Under the pieces are notes generated by a model. It was not told where the DNA came from. It saw nothing but the letters and a program-made list of their open reading frames with translations, and ran no database searches. Both the position numbers and the translations under genes were made by a program. From Maritimibacter sp. 55A14 (GTDB lineage Bacteria > Pseudomonadota > Alphaproteobacteria > Rhodobacterales > Rhodobacteraceae): a stretch of 48,386 nt of DNA. The stretch is from positions 1-48,386 of the forward strand of contig NZ_QEYE01000025.1 in NCBI RefSeq assembly GCF_003122205.1, given 5' to 3'. Positions 8,498 to 16,883 of this stretch are shown here, one piece after another. Each line of letters starts with the position of its first letter. Within the stretch, counting starts at the first letter, position 1.

Positions 8498-9220
8498 ATG
8501 CACAAGACAGCCATCATCATCGCGCTTGTTGCGGCATTCGGCACCGATAACGCCCGTGCCGACGGGAACGTGGAGCGGGGCGCCGTTCTCTACCGGGCCT
8601 GCGTCGCCTGCCACGCGCTGGAACCGGGCCTGCATCTGACGGGGCCAAGTCTCGGTGGAATCTGGAACCGCGCGGCCGGGGAAGCTGCGGGTTTCACGCG
8701 GTATTCCGAGAACCTGCGCGGCGCGGGGTTCCAGTGGAACCGTGCCGCGCTCGACGGGTGGCTCGAGAACCCCGCCGCCATGATCGAGGGGACAACGATG
8801 GTCTATGCCGGCCTGCCGGACCCGGCGGCGCGGGCCGACCTGATCGCCTTTCTCGAACGTGCGGGCCAGCCCGGCGGGGCCGAGGCTCTGGTCGCCGAGG
8901 GCGTGATCCCTGCCGGTTACCTGCGCGCGCAAGCGCCGCAGCCGGTCCACGACGCGCCGGCCCATGCCCGCGTCATCGCCATGCGCCATTGCGGCGACGG
9001 ATACGAGATCGAAACCGCGGACGGGGTCAGCAGCCTGCACTGGGAGAAAAACATCCGCCTGAAGATCGACAGCACGGAAACCGGCCCGCCCGACGGCACA
9101 GGCGTCGTCCTGCCCGCGGGCATGCGCGGCGACCGTTTCTCCGTCATCTTCGCGAGCCTCGCCGATCTGGAACGCATCGTCACGACCGAATGCGCAGACG
9201 GCGAGGAGTCGCGGCCATGA
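8498..9220 (+). CDS. Periplasmic c-type cytochrome with an extra C-terminal domain
   Basis: A protein of 240 residues with a signal peptide ending near DNARA. The first 110 residues are a class I cytochrome c: haem site CVACH, GPSLGGIWNR, and an axial methionine in EGTTMVYAGL. The last 110 residues (about 130-240) are an unrecognised globular extension with two further cysteines (MRHCGDG and TTECADG). It follows the oxidase by 13 bases and overlaps the next gene by ATGA. It may accept electrons from the multicopper oxidase. Confidence 0.82.
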   Translation: MHKTAIIIALVAAFGTDNARADGNVERGAVLYRACVACHALEPGLHLTGPSLGGIWNRAAGEAAGFTRYSENLRGAGFQWNRAALDGWLENPAAMIEGTTMVYAGLPDPAARADLIAFLERAGQPGGAEALVAEGVIPAGYLRAQAPQPVHDAPAHARVIAMRHCGDGYEIETADGVSSLHWEKNIRLKIDSTETGPPDGTGVVLPAGMRGDRFSVIFASLADLERIVTTECADGEESRP

Positions 9221-10146
9221 ATGGGCGCGTCGCATCTTTGACGCGGCGGTCCGTCCTGTATCTCGGGGTCGGCGGCGCGGTGCTGGCCCTTGCGGGGACA
9301 GGCCGGACGGCGACGCCGGAACTGGCGGGGGCTGTTGCGCTTGCTTTCGACAGCGACGCGCTGATTGCCGCGGGCGAACAGGTCTGGCATCTCGATCTGT
9401 CTGGCGGCATCGCGGCGCGTCTTTCCACGCCTCGCACACCGATCCGGGCGCTCGCCTGCCATCCTGCGCGCGCGGGGCGGATCTTTGCGGCGACCAGGGC
9501 CGGTGGCGTTACCCGCTCCGACGATGGCGGGCGGTCCTGGCACACAGCCTACGGCGAGCTTCCACAGACGCCGATCACCGCGCTCGCCATCGCGGCAGGG
9601 GCGCCGGACACGGTCTATGCCGCAGTGGCAGGCGACGGGCTCTGGCGCAGCGAGGATGCCGGCGAAACCTGGTCCTTCGTGATGGACCGCCCCTGGATCG
9701 CCGAGGCCGAGCGCGATGTCCTGACGCTGGCCTCGGTCAATCTCGCAAGCGGCATGGGCGGCATATGGATCTATGCCGGAACGCAAGCGGGGTTGACCCG
9801 AGTGCCCGACTGCTTCTGCCGCTGGCAGGACGTGGTCGCGGGCGACGCGATGGAGGCGTTGGTCGCGGGCACCGCGCCCGCACCGGAAGCTCCTTTGCCA
9901 GAGAGTGAGACCATACTTGCCCTCGTCTCGGCCCTCGCCGCGCCGGAACGGCTCTTCGCTGCGTTGCACTCGGGCCTCTGGGCCTCGGCCGACGGGGGCG
10001 TGACCTGGGATGCGGTCTCGGATCACCGCGCGACGGCGCTCGCCATTCACCCGACTGATCCGAACCGGATCGCCGCCGCGACGCCGGATGGCCTGATCCT
10101 GAGCCAAGACGGCGGCGCCAATTGGGCCGCGCTCCCGACCATCTGA
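9217..10146 (+). CDS. BNR/Asp-box beta-propeller protein, exported
   Basis: A protein of 309 residues from ATG 9217. A twin-arginine-like start (SLTRRSVLYLGVGGAVLALAG) suggests export. The body has repeated Asp-box motifs of the type S.DGG.tW: SDDGGRSWHT, SEDAGETWSF, SADGGVTWDA, SQDGGANWAA. These are typical of sialidase-like and photosystem-assembly (Ycf48-like) propellers that act as scaffolds, not necessarily enzymes. Translationally coupled to the cytochrome upstream, so an assembly or partner role for that cytochrome is plausible. Confidence 0.78.
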   Translation: MNGRVASLTRRSVLYLGVGGAVLALAGTGRTATPELAGAVALAFDSDALIAAGEQVWHLDLSGGIAARLSTPRTPIRALACHPARAGRIFAATRAGGVTRSDDGGRSWHTAYGELPQTPITALAIAAGAPDTVYAAVAGDGLWRSEDAGETWSFVMDRPWIAEAERDVLTLASVNLASGMGGIWIYAGTQAGLTRVPDCFCRWQDVVAGDAMEALVAGTAPAPEAPLPESETILALVSALAAPERLFAALHSGLWASADGGVTWDAVSDHRATALAIHPTDPNRIAAATPDGLILSQDGGANWAALPTI

Positions 10147-10157
10147 AAGGAGACCGC

Positions 10158-10577
10158 ATGATACGCACTACTCTCGCAGCTTTCCTGTCGCTCGCCACCC
10201 CGGCGCTTGCGGCGGAACCCGTCACCATCTGGCGCAGCCCCGGCTGCGGCTGCTGCGACGCCTATGCCGACTACCTCAAGAATGAGGGCTTCGATGTCAC
10301 GGTGATCGACGACCGCAATTTCGACCGCCGCTCCGTCGAGATGGGCGTGCCCGAGCGCGGGATCGGCTGTCACCTCGCAATGATCGACGGCTACGTCGTC
10401 AGCGGTCTCGTTCCCTCCGACATCATCGAGCGGCTGCTCGAGGAGCGCCCGGACATCACCGGCATCACCCTGCCGGGCATGCCCGCCAACGCCCCCGGCA
10501 TGGCGCCGCAAAAGACGGGCAGCCTGCGCACCTATTCCTTCGGACCCGACGGCGTGGAGGTCTATGCCGATGAATGA
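10158..10577 (+). CDS. DUF411 metal-binding periplasmic protein
   Basis: A protein of 139 residues from ATG 10158, with GGAGA upstream. A short signal peptide (ending PALAAEP) precedes a thioredoxin-like fold with WRSPGCGCCDAYADYL. The CGCC cluster is characteristic of the DUF411/CopG family, small copper-binding proteins of copper-resistance loci. A further cysteine occurs in GIGCHLAMIDGYVV. It overlaps the following gene by eight bases. Confidence 0.85.
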   Translation: MIRTTLAAFLSLATPALAAEPVTIWRSPGCGCCDAYADYLKNEGFDVTVIDDRNFDRRSVEMGVPERGIGCHLAMIDGYVVSGLVPSDIIERLLEERPDITGITLPGMPANAPGMAPQKTGSLRTYSFGPDGVEVYADE

Positions 10578-11097
10578 TGCCCCGATCATCCCGCGAACGC
10601 CCCTTGTCGCTGCCATTGGCGATGCGCTGAGGGCGCTTTTCACGCCGCGCGGCCTGGTCACGATGCTGCTGGCAGGCGCCTGTGCAACCGTCGCCTTCGA
10701 CTTCTTCGGCCAGAGCCTCAGCCCGATGCTGGGCTTTGCCAACCTCGCACCCGTCCCGCTGGCCAACAATGTGATTCAGACGCTGTTTGGCGCCACTTAC
10801 CGACCCGGCGCAGAGTTCCTGCACTATTTTGCGGGGATGGTGGCCTATCCGCTGGGCTGGATGCTGCTCGCACGGCCCATCGCGCGGACGCTGGCGCCGG
10901 GTCTCGGCTGGGTGATGCCCGCTGCGGTCTACGGTGTCCTGCTCTGGGTCTTCGCGCTTTACATCATGGCGCACCTGATTGCCGGCAACCCGGCCTTCCT
11001 CGGATTCACAGGCATCACCTGGGTCGCGCTCATCGGCCATATCCTGTTCGCGCTGGTCGCAGCCTGGGTGGTGGCCTGGCGGGAGGGTGGATCGTGA
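10570..11097 (+). CDS. Four-helix membrane protein, function unknown
   Basis: A protein of about 175 residues. ATGs at 10564 and 10570 are in frame, and the second was chosen arbitrarily. Four hydrophobic segments are visible: LVTMLLAGACATVAFDFF, a central pair near MVAYPLGWMLL and VMPAAVYGVLLWVFALYIMA, and a C-terminal helix ILFALVAAWVVAW. No cysteine motif or conserved charged site was recognised. Its start lies inside the end of the DUF411 gene, so it belongs to the copper operon. Permease or scaffold, undetermined. Confidence 0.62.
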   Translation: MNDAPIIPRTPLVAAIGDALRALFTPRGLVTMLLAGACATVAFDFFGQSLSPMLGFANLAPVPLANNVIQTLFGATYRPGAEFLHYFAGMVAYPLGWMLLARPIARTLAPGLGWVMPAAVYGVLLWVFALYIMAHLIAGNPAFLGFTGITWVALIGHILFALVAAWVVAWREGGS

Positions 11098-11138
11098 CCG
11101 GCCGGGCGGCCAAGCGCCGCGTCAGCACAGGGCGTTGG

Positions 11139-11636
11139 TCACACGCCGCGCACGATCTCGGGCCAGCGTATGTCCGCGCGGGCGATGAATCCTGGAATGT
11201 CGCCTTGCCACCGGTGCTGGATTTCGTCGTTGAAGTTCAGGTACAGGCGGTTCTCGACGATCGACCAGTTCCGCGGCTGCGTGCTGTAGAGCTTACCCTT
11301 CTCGGCGACGGCCCAGGCGCAGAATCCGCCATACCGCGGGGCAAAGCGCTCCGGGTCGACCGCGAAGGCATCCCGGTTGCCGGCCGAGGCGAAGCGCCAG
11401 GTCGCGCCGTTCCACTTCATCGCGAAAGCGGCGTCGCCGGGGACGGTGCGGCCCTCAGTGAAATAGGCGACCGGATCGGTACCGCGGATGGCAAGTCCCT
11501 CGATGGCGAAAACGGGCATCGGCGGCAGTTCCTGGAAGCCCTCTCGGAACAGGGCGGAGCCGGCCACCAAGGCGGCAACTGTTACAGTCACCGCGCCGGA
11601 CGTTGCCAGCAGACGGCGTCGGTTCAATCGGGTCAT
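11139..11636 (-). CDS. YHS-domain protein with N-terminal signal (copy 1)
   Basis: A protein of 165 residues from ATG 11636, chosen because GGAG lies six bases upstream. An ATG at 11657 lacks that. The start MTRLNRRRLLATSG is Tat-like. The mature part contains GLAIRGTDPVAYFTEG and RYGGFCAWAV, features of the YHS family, whose single conserved cysteine is linked to metal binding. It is antisense to its neighbours and divergent from the cytochrome at 11733. A clear paralogue lies at 36936-37445. Confidence 0.82.
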   Translation of the reverse strand: MTRLNRRRLLATSGAVTVTVAALVAGSALFREGFQELPPMPVFAIEGLAIRGTDPVAYFTEGRTVPGDAAFAMKWNGATWRFASAGNRDAFAVDPERFAPRYGGFCAWAVAEKGKLYSTQPRNWSIVENRLYLNFNDEIQHRWQGDIPGFIARADIRWPEIVRGV

Positions 11637-11732
11637 AACGCTCTCCAAGTCGGTCATGATGCCGTTAGTGGGCATCCAATACAATGGAAGGTAGACGCCG
11701 GATCGGCCATTGTTACCACACCTCGCGGCAAG

Positions 11733-12224
11733 TTGAGCCACAACACCCCACGGCTCGCCCGGCGCCATTTTGCAATCCTCCCCGCGATTCTCACGCTTGC
11801 CGTGTTCAGCCCCGAGGCGCGCGCCGAACCGCCGGAGGGGCTGACCTTCCTCGGCGCACCGGTCACGGCCGGACAGATTGCGCTCGGGCAGGAGGTCTAC
11901 GCGGCCAACTGCGCCTCCTGTCACGGGGTCAGCCTGGAAGGCCAGCCGGACTGGCGCAGGCGGAACGAGAACGGCCGGATGCCGGCGCCGCCGCACGATG
12001 CCAGCGGCCATTCATGGCACCATGCCGACCGCCAGCTATTCGCCATCACCAAGCTGGGCGTGAGCGCCATCGTGCCCGGCTACGAAAGCGACATGCCAGC
12101 GTTTCAAGGCACACTCACCGACGACGAGATCGCGGCGGCTCTCGCCTGGATCAAGAGCACCTGGCCCGCGCGCCCGCGCGGCTTTCAGGCGGAGGTGACG
12201 GCCAATGACGAGGGCGGGTCATGA
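11733..12224 (+). CDS. c-type cytochrome, mono-haem
   Basis: A protein of 163 residues if translation begins at TTG 11733. No ATG is available in frame before the signal peptide (FAILPAILTLAVFSPEARA), so the start is uncertain. The haem motif is CASCH in VYAANCASCHGVSLEG, and a likely axial methionine lies in YESDMPAFQG. Length and layout fit a class I cytochrome c. It is divergent from the YHS gene and overlaps the DsbE-like gene by four bases, heading a long copper/thioredoxin operon. Confidence 0.8.
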   Translation: MSHNTPRLARRHFAILPAILTLAVFSPEARAEPPEGLTFLGAPVTAGQIALGQEVYAANCASCHGVSLEGQPDWRRRNENGRMPAPPHDASGHSWHHADRQLFAITKLGVSAIVPGYESDMPAFQGTLTDDEIAAALAWIKSTWPARPRGFQAEVTANDEGGS

Positions 12225-12793
12225 CGATCAGGGCGGAGCAAAACAGGCGCCGGGTCTCGCCGCTGGCGGTGTTGCCCTTGATGATCTTTGCCGGGCTTGG
12301 CGCCGCCTTCTACTGGGGGCTATTCAACAATGACGACCGGCTGCCTTCGACATTGATCGGCAAGCCGGTGCCGGAGTTCAACCTGCCGCCCATCGCGGGC
12401 CGCAGCGACGGTCTTGCCACCGCCGACCTGACCGGCGAGATTTCCATCGTCAATGTCTGGGCGTCGTGGTGCGTTCCCTGCCGGGTCGAGATGCCGCTAC
12501 TGGTCGAATTGGCCGAAACGGGGACAGTTCCAATATTCGGCATCAACCACAGAGATCCACCCGACGCCGCACTGGCCTTTCTGGGCGAACTTGGCGACCC
12601 CTATACCCGCATCGGCGCCGACCGGAACGGGCGCGTGTCCATCGATTGGGGGGTCTACGGCCTGCCGGAAACCTTCGTGATCGATGGCGATGGGCGGATT
12701 GCCTACAAGCATGTCGGGCCTTTCGACCGCCGCGCGCTGGAGCAGGTAATTCTGCCTGTCGTGCGTCGGTTGCAGGCGGAGGACGGATCATGA
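12221..12793 (+). CDS. DsbE/CcmG-like thioredoxin
   Basis: A protein of 190 residues, membrane-anchored by a helix at residues 15-35 (LAVLPLMIFAGLGAAFYWGL). It is followed by a thioredoxin fold with the redox site WASWCVPCRVEMP and the cis-proline region YGLPETFVID. This matches CcmG/DsbE, which reduces apocytochrome c cysteines in the periplasm before haem attachment. ATGA overlaps on both sides place it in the same translational unit as the cytochrome and TlpA genes. CcdA at 16134 could supply its electrons. Confidence 0.88.
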   Translation: MTIRAEQNRRRVSPLAVLPLMIFAGLGAAFYWGLFNNDDRLPSTLIGKPVPEFNLPPIAGRSDGLATADLTGEISIVNVWASWCVPCRVEMPLLVELAETGTVPIFGINHRDPPDAALAFLGELGDPYTRIGADRNGRVSIDWGVYGLPETFVIDGDGRIAYKHVGPFDRRALEQVILPVVRRLQAEDGS

Positions 12794-13311
12794 GGCGGCG
12801 CGACCTGCTGGCCGGCGCGCTGGCGCTCGCCGCCACGCCCGCTGCCGCGCGGCCGCTTATGCCGCTGCACGAGACCCCGCGCGAGATGCTCTCGCCGCCT
12901 TACGTCGATGGCGACGGGCGCGACCTGACATTGGCGGATTTTCATGGCCGCGTGGTGCTGTTGAACATCTGGGCCACCTGGTGCGCGCCCTGCCGCGAAG
13001 AGATGCCGACGCTCGATGCGTTGCAGGCACGGCTCGGGGGTGACGATTTCCACGTCCTGCCGCTCTCCATCGACCGGGCGGGACTGCGCCCTGTGCGGCG
13101 TTTCTACGATGAGATCGGGATCCGGCATCTGGACATGTATTTGGCCGAGGACATCCGCGCGATGGCGGCCTTCGCGGTCGCGGGTCTGCCGACGACGATC
13201 CTGATCGACCGGCAGGGATTTGAGTTGGGCCGCCTTGCCGGACCCGCCGAATGGGACAGCGCGCGAAACGTGGCGCTGTTCGAAGCCATCATTGCAAATG
13301 AGAGGACCTGA
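12790..13311 (+). CDS. TlpA-like periplasmic thioredoxin
   Basis: A protein of 173 residues. The N-terminus MRRRDLLAGALALAATPAAA is a Tat-like or Sec signal, then the thioredoxin fold has WATWCAPCREEMP as redox centre and the cis-Pro site VAGLPTTILID. A second TlpA-type protein next to a DsbE-like one is common where Sco/CuA or cytochrome c maturation is served locally. TlpA proteins reduce the copper-site cysteines of Sco and CuA in the periplasm. Overlaps its upstream neighbour by ATGA. Confidence 0.86.
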   Translation: MRRRDLLAGALALAATPAAARPLMPLHETPREMLSPPYVDGDGRDLTLADFHGRVVLLNIWATWCAPCREEMPTLDALQARLGGDDFHVLPLSIDRAGLRPVRRFYDEIGIRHLDMYLAEDIRAMAAFAVAGLPTTILIDRQGFELGRLAGPAEWDSARNVALFEAIIANERT

Positions 13312-13314
13312 CCG

Positions 13315-13590
13315 ATGACCGAAACACCCTATCCGACACCCGAAGCGCGCCCTGCCGGCATCCGCCTGCCATTTGGCCGCAGGGGGCTGGTGATTGCCGC
13401 CATGGCCATCACCGGCGCCGGCATGGCCCTGAACTGGGGCTGGCTCACGGCGATCGGGGCCGCGCCACTGATCCTGAGCCTCGCCCCCTGCGCCGTGATG
13501 TGCGCCACCGGATACTGCGTCATGTGCAAAAGCAAGGGCTGTGACGCGGACAAGACCCCGGCTGACGCGCCGGGTATGACGAGGGACTGA
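13315..13590 (+). CDS. Small Cys-rich membrane protein, unknown function
   Basis: A protein of 91 residues starting 4 bases after the TlpA gene. Two hydrophobic stretches (residues about 25-45 and 46-62) are followed by four cysteines packed in CAVMCATGYCVMCKSKGC, then a hydrophilic tail. No family recognised. The cysteine spacing suggests metal binding at the membrane surface and its operon suggests copper, both inferences. Confidence 0.6.
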   Translation: MTETPYPTPEARPAGIRLPFGRRGLVIAAMAITGAGMALNWGWLTAIGAAPLILSLAPCAVMCATGYCVMCKSKGCDADKTPADAPGMTRD

Positions 13591-13617
13591 CCCCCAAATC
13601 CAGCCAAGGAGACGACC

Positions 13618-13893
13618 ATGACGACGAACACCAGACTTCGCCTTGCAGTCGCGTTTGCGGCTCTGATCGCCGCGCCTGTGGCCTTTGCGCAGGACGACGC
13701 CGCGCCCGGCCAGATGATGCAGGGCGACACCATGAACGGCAACATGATGGGCGGTGACTTGTCCGGCATGCAGAACATGATGGGCATGATGCAGATGATG
13801 CAACAGATGGGCCCGATGATGGAGGCCTGCACCGAGATGATGCAGGCAATGGCCGACCATCCCCGCGAGAGCATGCCGCAACAGGACGGCTGA
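13618..13893 (+). CDS. Methionine-rich secreted protein, probable copper binder
   Basis: A protein of 91 residues with a signal peptide ending APVAFAQ. The mature part is about a quarter methionine (GQMMQGD, NGNMMGGD, and a run of MM pairs to PMMEACTEMM). Such Met motifs bind Cu(I) or Ag(I) in periplasmic proteins, and its place between TlpA-like and Sco genes supports that. AAGGAGA precedes the start. No enzymatic fold is apparent. Confidence 0.72.
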   Translation: MTTNTRLRLAVAFAALIAAPVAFAQDDAAPGQMMQGDTMNGNMMGGDLSGMQNMMGMMQMMQQMGPMMEACTEMMQAMADHPRESMPQQDG

Positions 13894-13908
13894 CGCCCGC
13901 GCCGGCCC

Positions 13909-13926
13909 GGCCCGGACGGTCGGGCC
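13909..13926 (+). terminator. Intra-operon hairpin before the Sco gene
   Basis: A perfect six-base stem GGCCCG/CGGGCC encloses a six-base loop (13909-13926). No T-run follows, so it is more likely an attenuator or RNA-stability element than a full terminator. Confidence 0.3.
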
Positions 13927-13954
13927 TGCGCCCTCTCACACCGAAAGAGACCCG

Positions 13955-14605
13955 ATGACTTCAAGCAACCTCTCCATGTCGATCCTTCGCCGCAGCCTCC
14001 GGGTGCTCGCCGGGGCGGCCACGCTCGGCGTTGGATCCGTGCTCCTCTGGCAGGCGCGCGCCCCGCAGGACCTGCCCGCCCCGCTTGTCACCGGCGAGGC
14101 GGCGATCACCAACGCCTATACGCTCACCGACCACACCGGGCGGACGGTCACGGCCGATAGCTTCGCCGGCCAGTGGCAACTCGTCTTCTTCGGCTTCACC
14201 CACTGCCCCGACATCTGCCCGACGACGCTCGGCTACATGGCGCAAGTGATGGACCTGCTGGGGCCGGACGCCGAGCAGGTCACACCGATCTTCGTCACTG
14301 TGGACCCCGCCCGCGACACCCCAGACGTGATGGCCGCCTATGTCGAGGCGTTTCATCCCCGCATGGTGGGCCTCTCCGGGACGGAAGCGCAGGTCGCAGA
14401 GGCGGCGGCCAATTTCCGCGTCTGGTATGAGCGCAGCGAGGATGCGACCGCGCCTGACGGCTACACCGTGGCTCATGCCGGCCACATCTATGTAATGGCC
14501 CCCGATGGCGGCTTCGTCGATGTCTGGCTGGAAGGCGACGCGCCGGCGGACGCCTTCGCCGCAAACCTTGCTTCGCTCATTCAATCGACTGGAAATTCTT
14601 CATGA
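13955..14605 (+). CDS. Sco1/SenC-family copper chaperone
   Basis: A protein of 216 residues with an N-terminal anchor helix, then the Sco fold. The copper and redox cysteines lie in FGFTHCPDICPTTLGYM, and the conserved histidine is probably in TVAHAGHIYVM. Sco proteins deliver copper to the CuA site of cytochrome oxidase or act as thiol reductases. Its neighbours PCuAC and TlpA are known functional partners in CuA assembly. Overlaps the PCuAC gene by four bases. Confidence 0.9.
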   Translation: MTSSNLSMSILRRSLRVLAGAATLGVGSVLLWQARAPQDLPAPLVTGEAAITNAYTLTDHTGRTVTADSFAGQWQLVFFGFTHCPDICPTTLGYMAQVMDLLGPDAEQVTPIFVTVDPARDTPDVMAAYVEAFHPRMVGLSGTEAQVAEAAANFRVWYERSEDATAPDGYTVAHAGHIYVMAPDGGFVDVWLEGDAPADAFAANLASLIQSTGNSS

Positions 14606-15042
14606 AAACGATTGCAATTGCCTTTCTCGCCGCCGCGCTTCCGGGGCTCGCCGCCGCTGACGTGATCGTCACCGCCCCCTGGGCGCGGGCCAGCATCCTC
14701 GTCAGCCGGCCCGGCGCCGCCTATCTCACCCTGACCAGCGATACCGGCGACCGCCTGATCGCCGTCAAGACCCCGGCAGCCGACCGTGCCATGCTTCACG
14801 GCACGGAGACGGACGCGGACGGCGTGTCCCGGATGGCGCATATCGAAGCGCTCGACCTGTCGCCCGGTGAGACCGTCACGCTTGCGCCCGGCGGCATGCA
14901 TCTGATGCTGATGGGCCTTGCCGCAAAGCTTGAGGAAGGCGCCTCCTTCCCGCTGATCCTGCGGTTCGAGTCGGCGGGAGAGGTCGCGGTCGACGTGCCG
15001 GTGCTCGGTGTCGCCGCCACCGGGCCGGAGGGCGAGGAATGA
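14602..15042 (+). CDS. Periplasmic copper chaperone PCuAC
   Basis: A protein of 146 residues with a signal peptide ending GLAAAD. The copper-binding signature of the PCu(A)C family (H, M, then HxM about 20 residues later) is seen as AMLHGTETDADGVSRM and GGMHLMLMGL. It carries Cu(I) to Sco or directly to the CuA site. Coupled by ATGA to sco upstream and to the next gene downstream. Confidence 0.9.
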   Translation: MKTIAIAFLAAALPGLAAADVIVTAPWARASILVSRPGAAYLTLTSDTGDRLIAVKTPAADRAMLHGTETDADGVSRMAHIEALDLSPGETVTLAPGGMHLMLMGLAAKLEEGASFPLILRFESAGEVAVDVPVLGVAATGPEGEE

Positions 15043-15644
15043 AGCGCCTCCTCTTCGCCGTCCTGCTGCTTGTGCTTCCCGCCCTTCAGGCTGCCGCCCA
15101 CCATCCCGGCGAGCGGATCGACGAGGTGATGGCGGAACGCGAGCCCGCCTTCGAGCCCACCGATCCGGGTCGCGCGCCAAGGCTGCGCGGGGCCGGGGCT
15201 GACAACGCACCGCTGCGCCTCGCCGGCCTTCAGGAGCGGATCGTCGTGGTCAGTTTCGCACTCCAGGACTGCGGCACGCTTTGTGCCGCGCAGCAGGCGC
15301 TTCTGCGCGAAGTGCAGGCGGGGGTGAACGTCACGCCGATGCGGGAGCGGACGATCTTCCCGACGGTCGGTCCCGCCACCGACGAGGGATGGGACGATGA
15401 GAACTGGCTACGGCTTGCGGCGGAGGATGGCGCGGCCGAGGCGGCATCGGCCTTCGCCGCCCTCTCCGACCGCGGCGGCAACGCGCCGACGGTCCATGTC
15501 ATCGACCGGGGCGGACGCCATTCCGCCATATTCCATGGAGCGGATTTCACCCGTGTGAACCTGATCCTCTATATCAATGAACTGACCAACGCGCCGCCGC
15601 CGGATCCGGGCTGGCTCGACTGCATCCTCGCGGTGTTCCAATGA
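15039..15644 (+). CDS. Secreted Sco/thioredoxin-like protein
   Basis: A protein of 201 residues with a signal peptide ending LQAAAHH. A thioredoxin-like core shows VVVSFALQDCGTLCAAQ, a CxxxC pair at the position of the Sco cysteines. A likely cis-proline region is NAPTVHVID, and a histidine lies in SAIFHGADF. The family could be a divergent Sco. Its place between PCuAC and a membrane gene suggests a redox or copper-transfer step. Confidence 0.68.
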   Translation: MKRLLFAVLLLVLPALQAAAHHPGERIDEVMAEREPAFEPTDPGRAPRLRGAGADNAPLRLAGLQERIVVVSFALQDCGTLCAAQQALLREVQAGVNVTPMRERTIFPTVGPATDEGWDDENWLRLAAEDGAAEAASAFAALSDRGGNAPTVHVIDRGGRHSAIFHGADFTRVNLILYINELTNAPPPDPGWLDCILAVFQ

Positions 15645-16141
15645 CCGCGGTAATGTTCCCTTGTGCGGCAGAGGGGCGAAACTGGCTGATCGCGCTGCGC
15701 CGCTATCTTGCCCTTGCGGCAGCCGCGCATCTTTTCTGGGAATTTGCGCATCTGCCGCTCTACACGATCTGGCTGACCGGAACTGCCGGCGAGCTGGTCT
15801 TCGCGGCGGTGCATTGCACGGGCGGCGATATCCTGATCACGCGCAGCGCACTCGTGCTCGCGCTCCTGCTGTTCGCCGCGTCCGGCTGGCCGCAGGCGCG
15901 GGCGGGACGAGTGCTCGCTGCCGCGATCCTGTTTGGCGTCGGTTACACGATCTTCAGCGAATGGCTGAACATCGATGTGCGCGGGGCCTGGGCCTATCGC
16001 GAGATGATGCCCGTCATTCCGCTGATCGACGCGGGTCTCAGCCCGATCATGCAATGGGTGGTCGTTCCGCTCGCCGCCTATGCCTACGCGATTGGCTGGC
16101 AGCCGTGGCGTCGGGCGGCAGGGGAGGCGGCGCATGGCTGA
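15641..16141 (+). CDS. Integral membrane protein of the copper operon, unknown function
   Basis: A protein of 166 residues with four to five hydrophobic segments (around residues 20-40, 45-62, 68-84, 90-105 and 130-150). The helix-1 pattern HLFWEFAHLPLYTIW and the loop FSEWLNIDVRGAWAYREMMP contain conserved-looking polar residues. No named family recalled with confidence. Overlaps both neighbours. Confidence 0.62.
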   Translation: MTAVMFPCAAEGRNWLIALRRYLALAAAAHLFWEFAHLPLYTIWLTGTAGELVFAAVHCTGGDILITRSALVLALLLFAASGWPQARAGRVLAAAILFGVGYTIFSEWLNIDVRGAWAYREMMPVIPLIDAGLSPIMQWVVVPLAAYAYAIGWQPWRRAAGEAAHG

Positions 16142-16862
16142 CCTCTCGATCATCGGCATGGCCGCCGCGCTGCTCGCCGGCGCGATCTCCTTCGTCTCGC
16201 CCTGCGTGCTGCCGCTGGTGCCGGGGTATGTCTCCTACATCGCCGGGCGGTCTGTCGGCGGCGCGGCGCAGCCGGATCGGGGTCAGGTCGTCTGGCTCAG
16301 CCTCTGTTTCGTGCTGGGGTTCTCGACGGTCTTCATGATGCTTGGCGCCTCGGCCACCGCAATCGGCCAGTCGCTGCTGCGCTGGCGGTTTGAGCTCAAC
16401 ATCCTGGGCGGCGGCATCATGATCCTGTTCGGGCTCTTCATGCTGGGCGCCGCGCGCATACAGGCGATGGAGCGCGACTTCCGCTTCCACCTCGACCTGC
16501 CGGGTGGGCGGCCCGTGGCCTCCTATGTTCTCGGACTTGCCTTCGGCTTCGGCTGGACCCCCTGCATCGGCCCGATCCTCGGCGCGATCCTCACCGCGAG
16601 CGCCACCAGCGCGACGGTCGGACAGGGCGTGGCGCTGCTCGCGATTTACTCCGCCGGGCTTGGTGTCCCGTTTCTGATCGTCGCCGCCTTCACCGACCGC
16701 CTCACGGGTCGCCTGCGCGGCGCGGGCCGCCTCGGGCGCCGCCTGCACCAGGGTGCTGGCGCTGTGATGATCGTGATGGGGCTTGCGATGATCACCGGGC
16801 AACTGAGCGCGATGTCCTACTGGCTGCTCGATGCGTTCCCAGTGCTCGGACGAATTGGATAA
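16134..16862 (+). CDS. ccdA: Cytochrome c biogenesis protein CcdA
   Basis: A protein of 242 residues from ATG 16134, inside the end of the previous gene. Six membrane helices carry the paired cysteines that shuttle electrons: ISFVSPCVLPLVPGY in helix 1 and FGWTPCIGPILGA in helix 4, which are the CcdA/DsbD signatures. It moves reducing power from cytoplasmic thioredoxin to periplasmic CcmG/TlpA-type proteins, both encoded upstream in this operon. It is the last gene of the plus-strand run. Confidence 0.93.
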   Translation: MADLSIIGMAAALLAGAISFVSPCVLPLVPGYVSYIAGRSVGGAAQPDRGQVVWLSLCFVLGFSTVFMMLGASATAIGQSLLRWRFELNILGGGIMILFGLFMLGAARIQAMERDFRFHLDLPGGRPVASYVLGLAFGFGWTPCIGPILGAILTASATSATVGQGVALLAIYSAGLGVPFLIVAAFTDRLTGRLRGAGRLGRRLHQGAGAVMIVMGLAMITGQLSAMSYWLLDAFPVLGRIG

Positions 16863-16883
16863 AAGCAGCTTGAGAGCAGGATC

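Noticed and set aside
7051-8544. Long open frame (497 codons) on the minus strand across the multicopper oxidase
   Set aside because: It is the shadow of a GC-rich real gene; it lacks family motifs, while the plus-strand frame has every copper-site motif.
8309-10107. Minus-strand frames across the cytochrome and BNR genes
   Set aside because: The plus-strand genes have haem and Asp-box motifs; the reverse frames have none.
12703-13881. Minus-strand 392-codon His/Arg-rich frame
   Set aside because: Shadow of the TlpA, small membrane and Met-rich genes. The histidines arise from antisense ATG codons.
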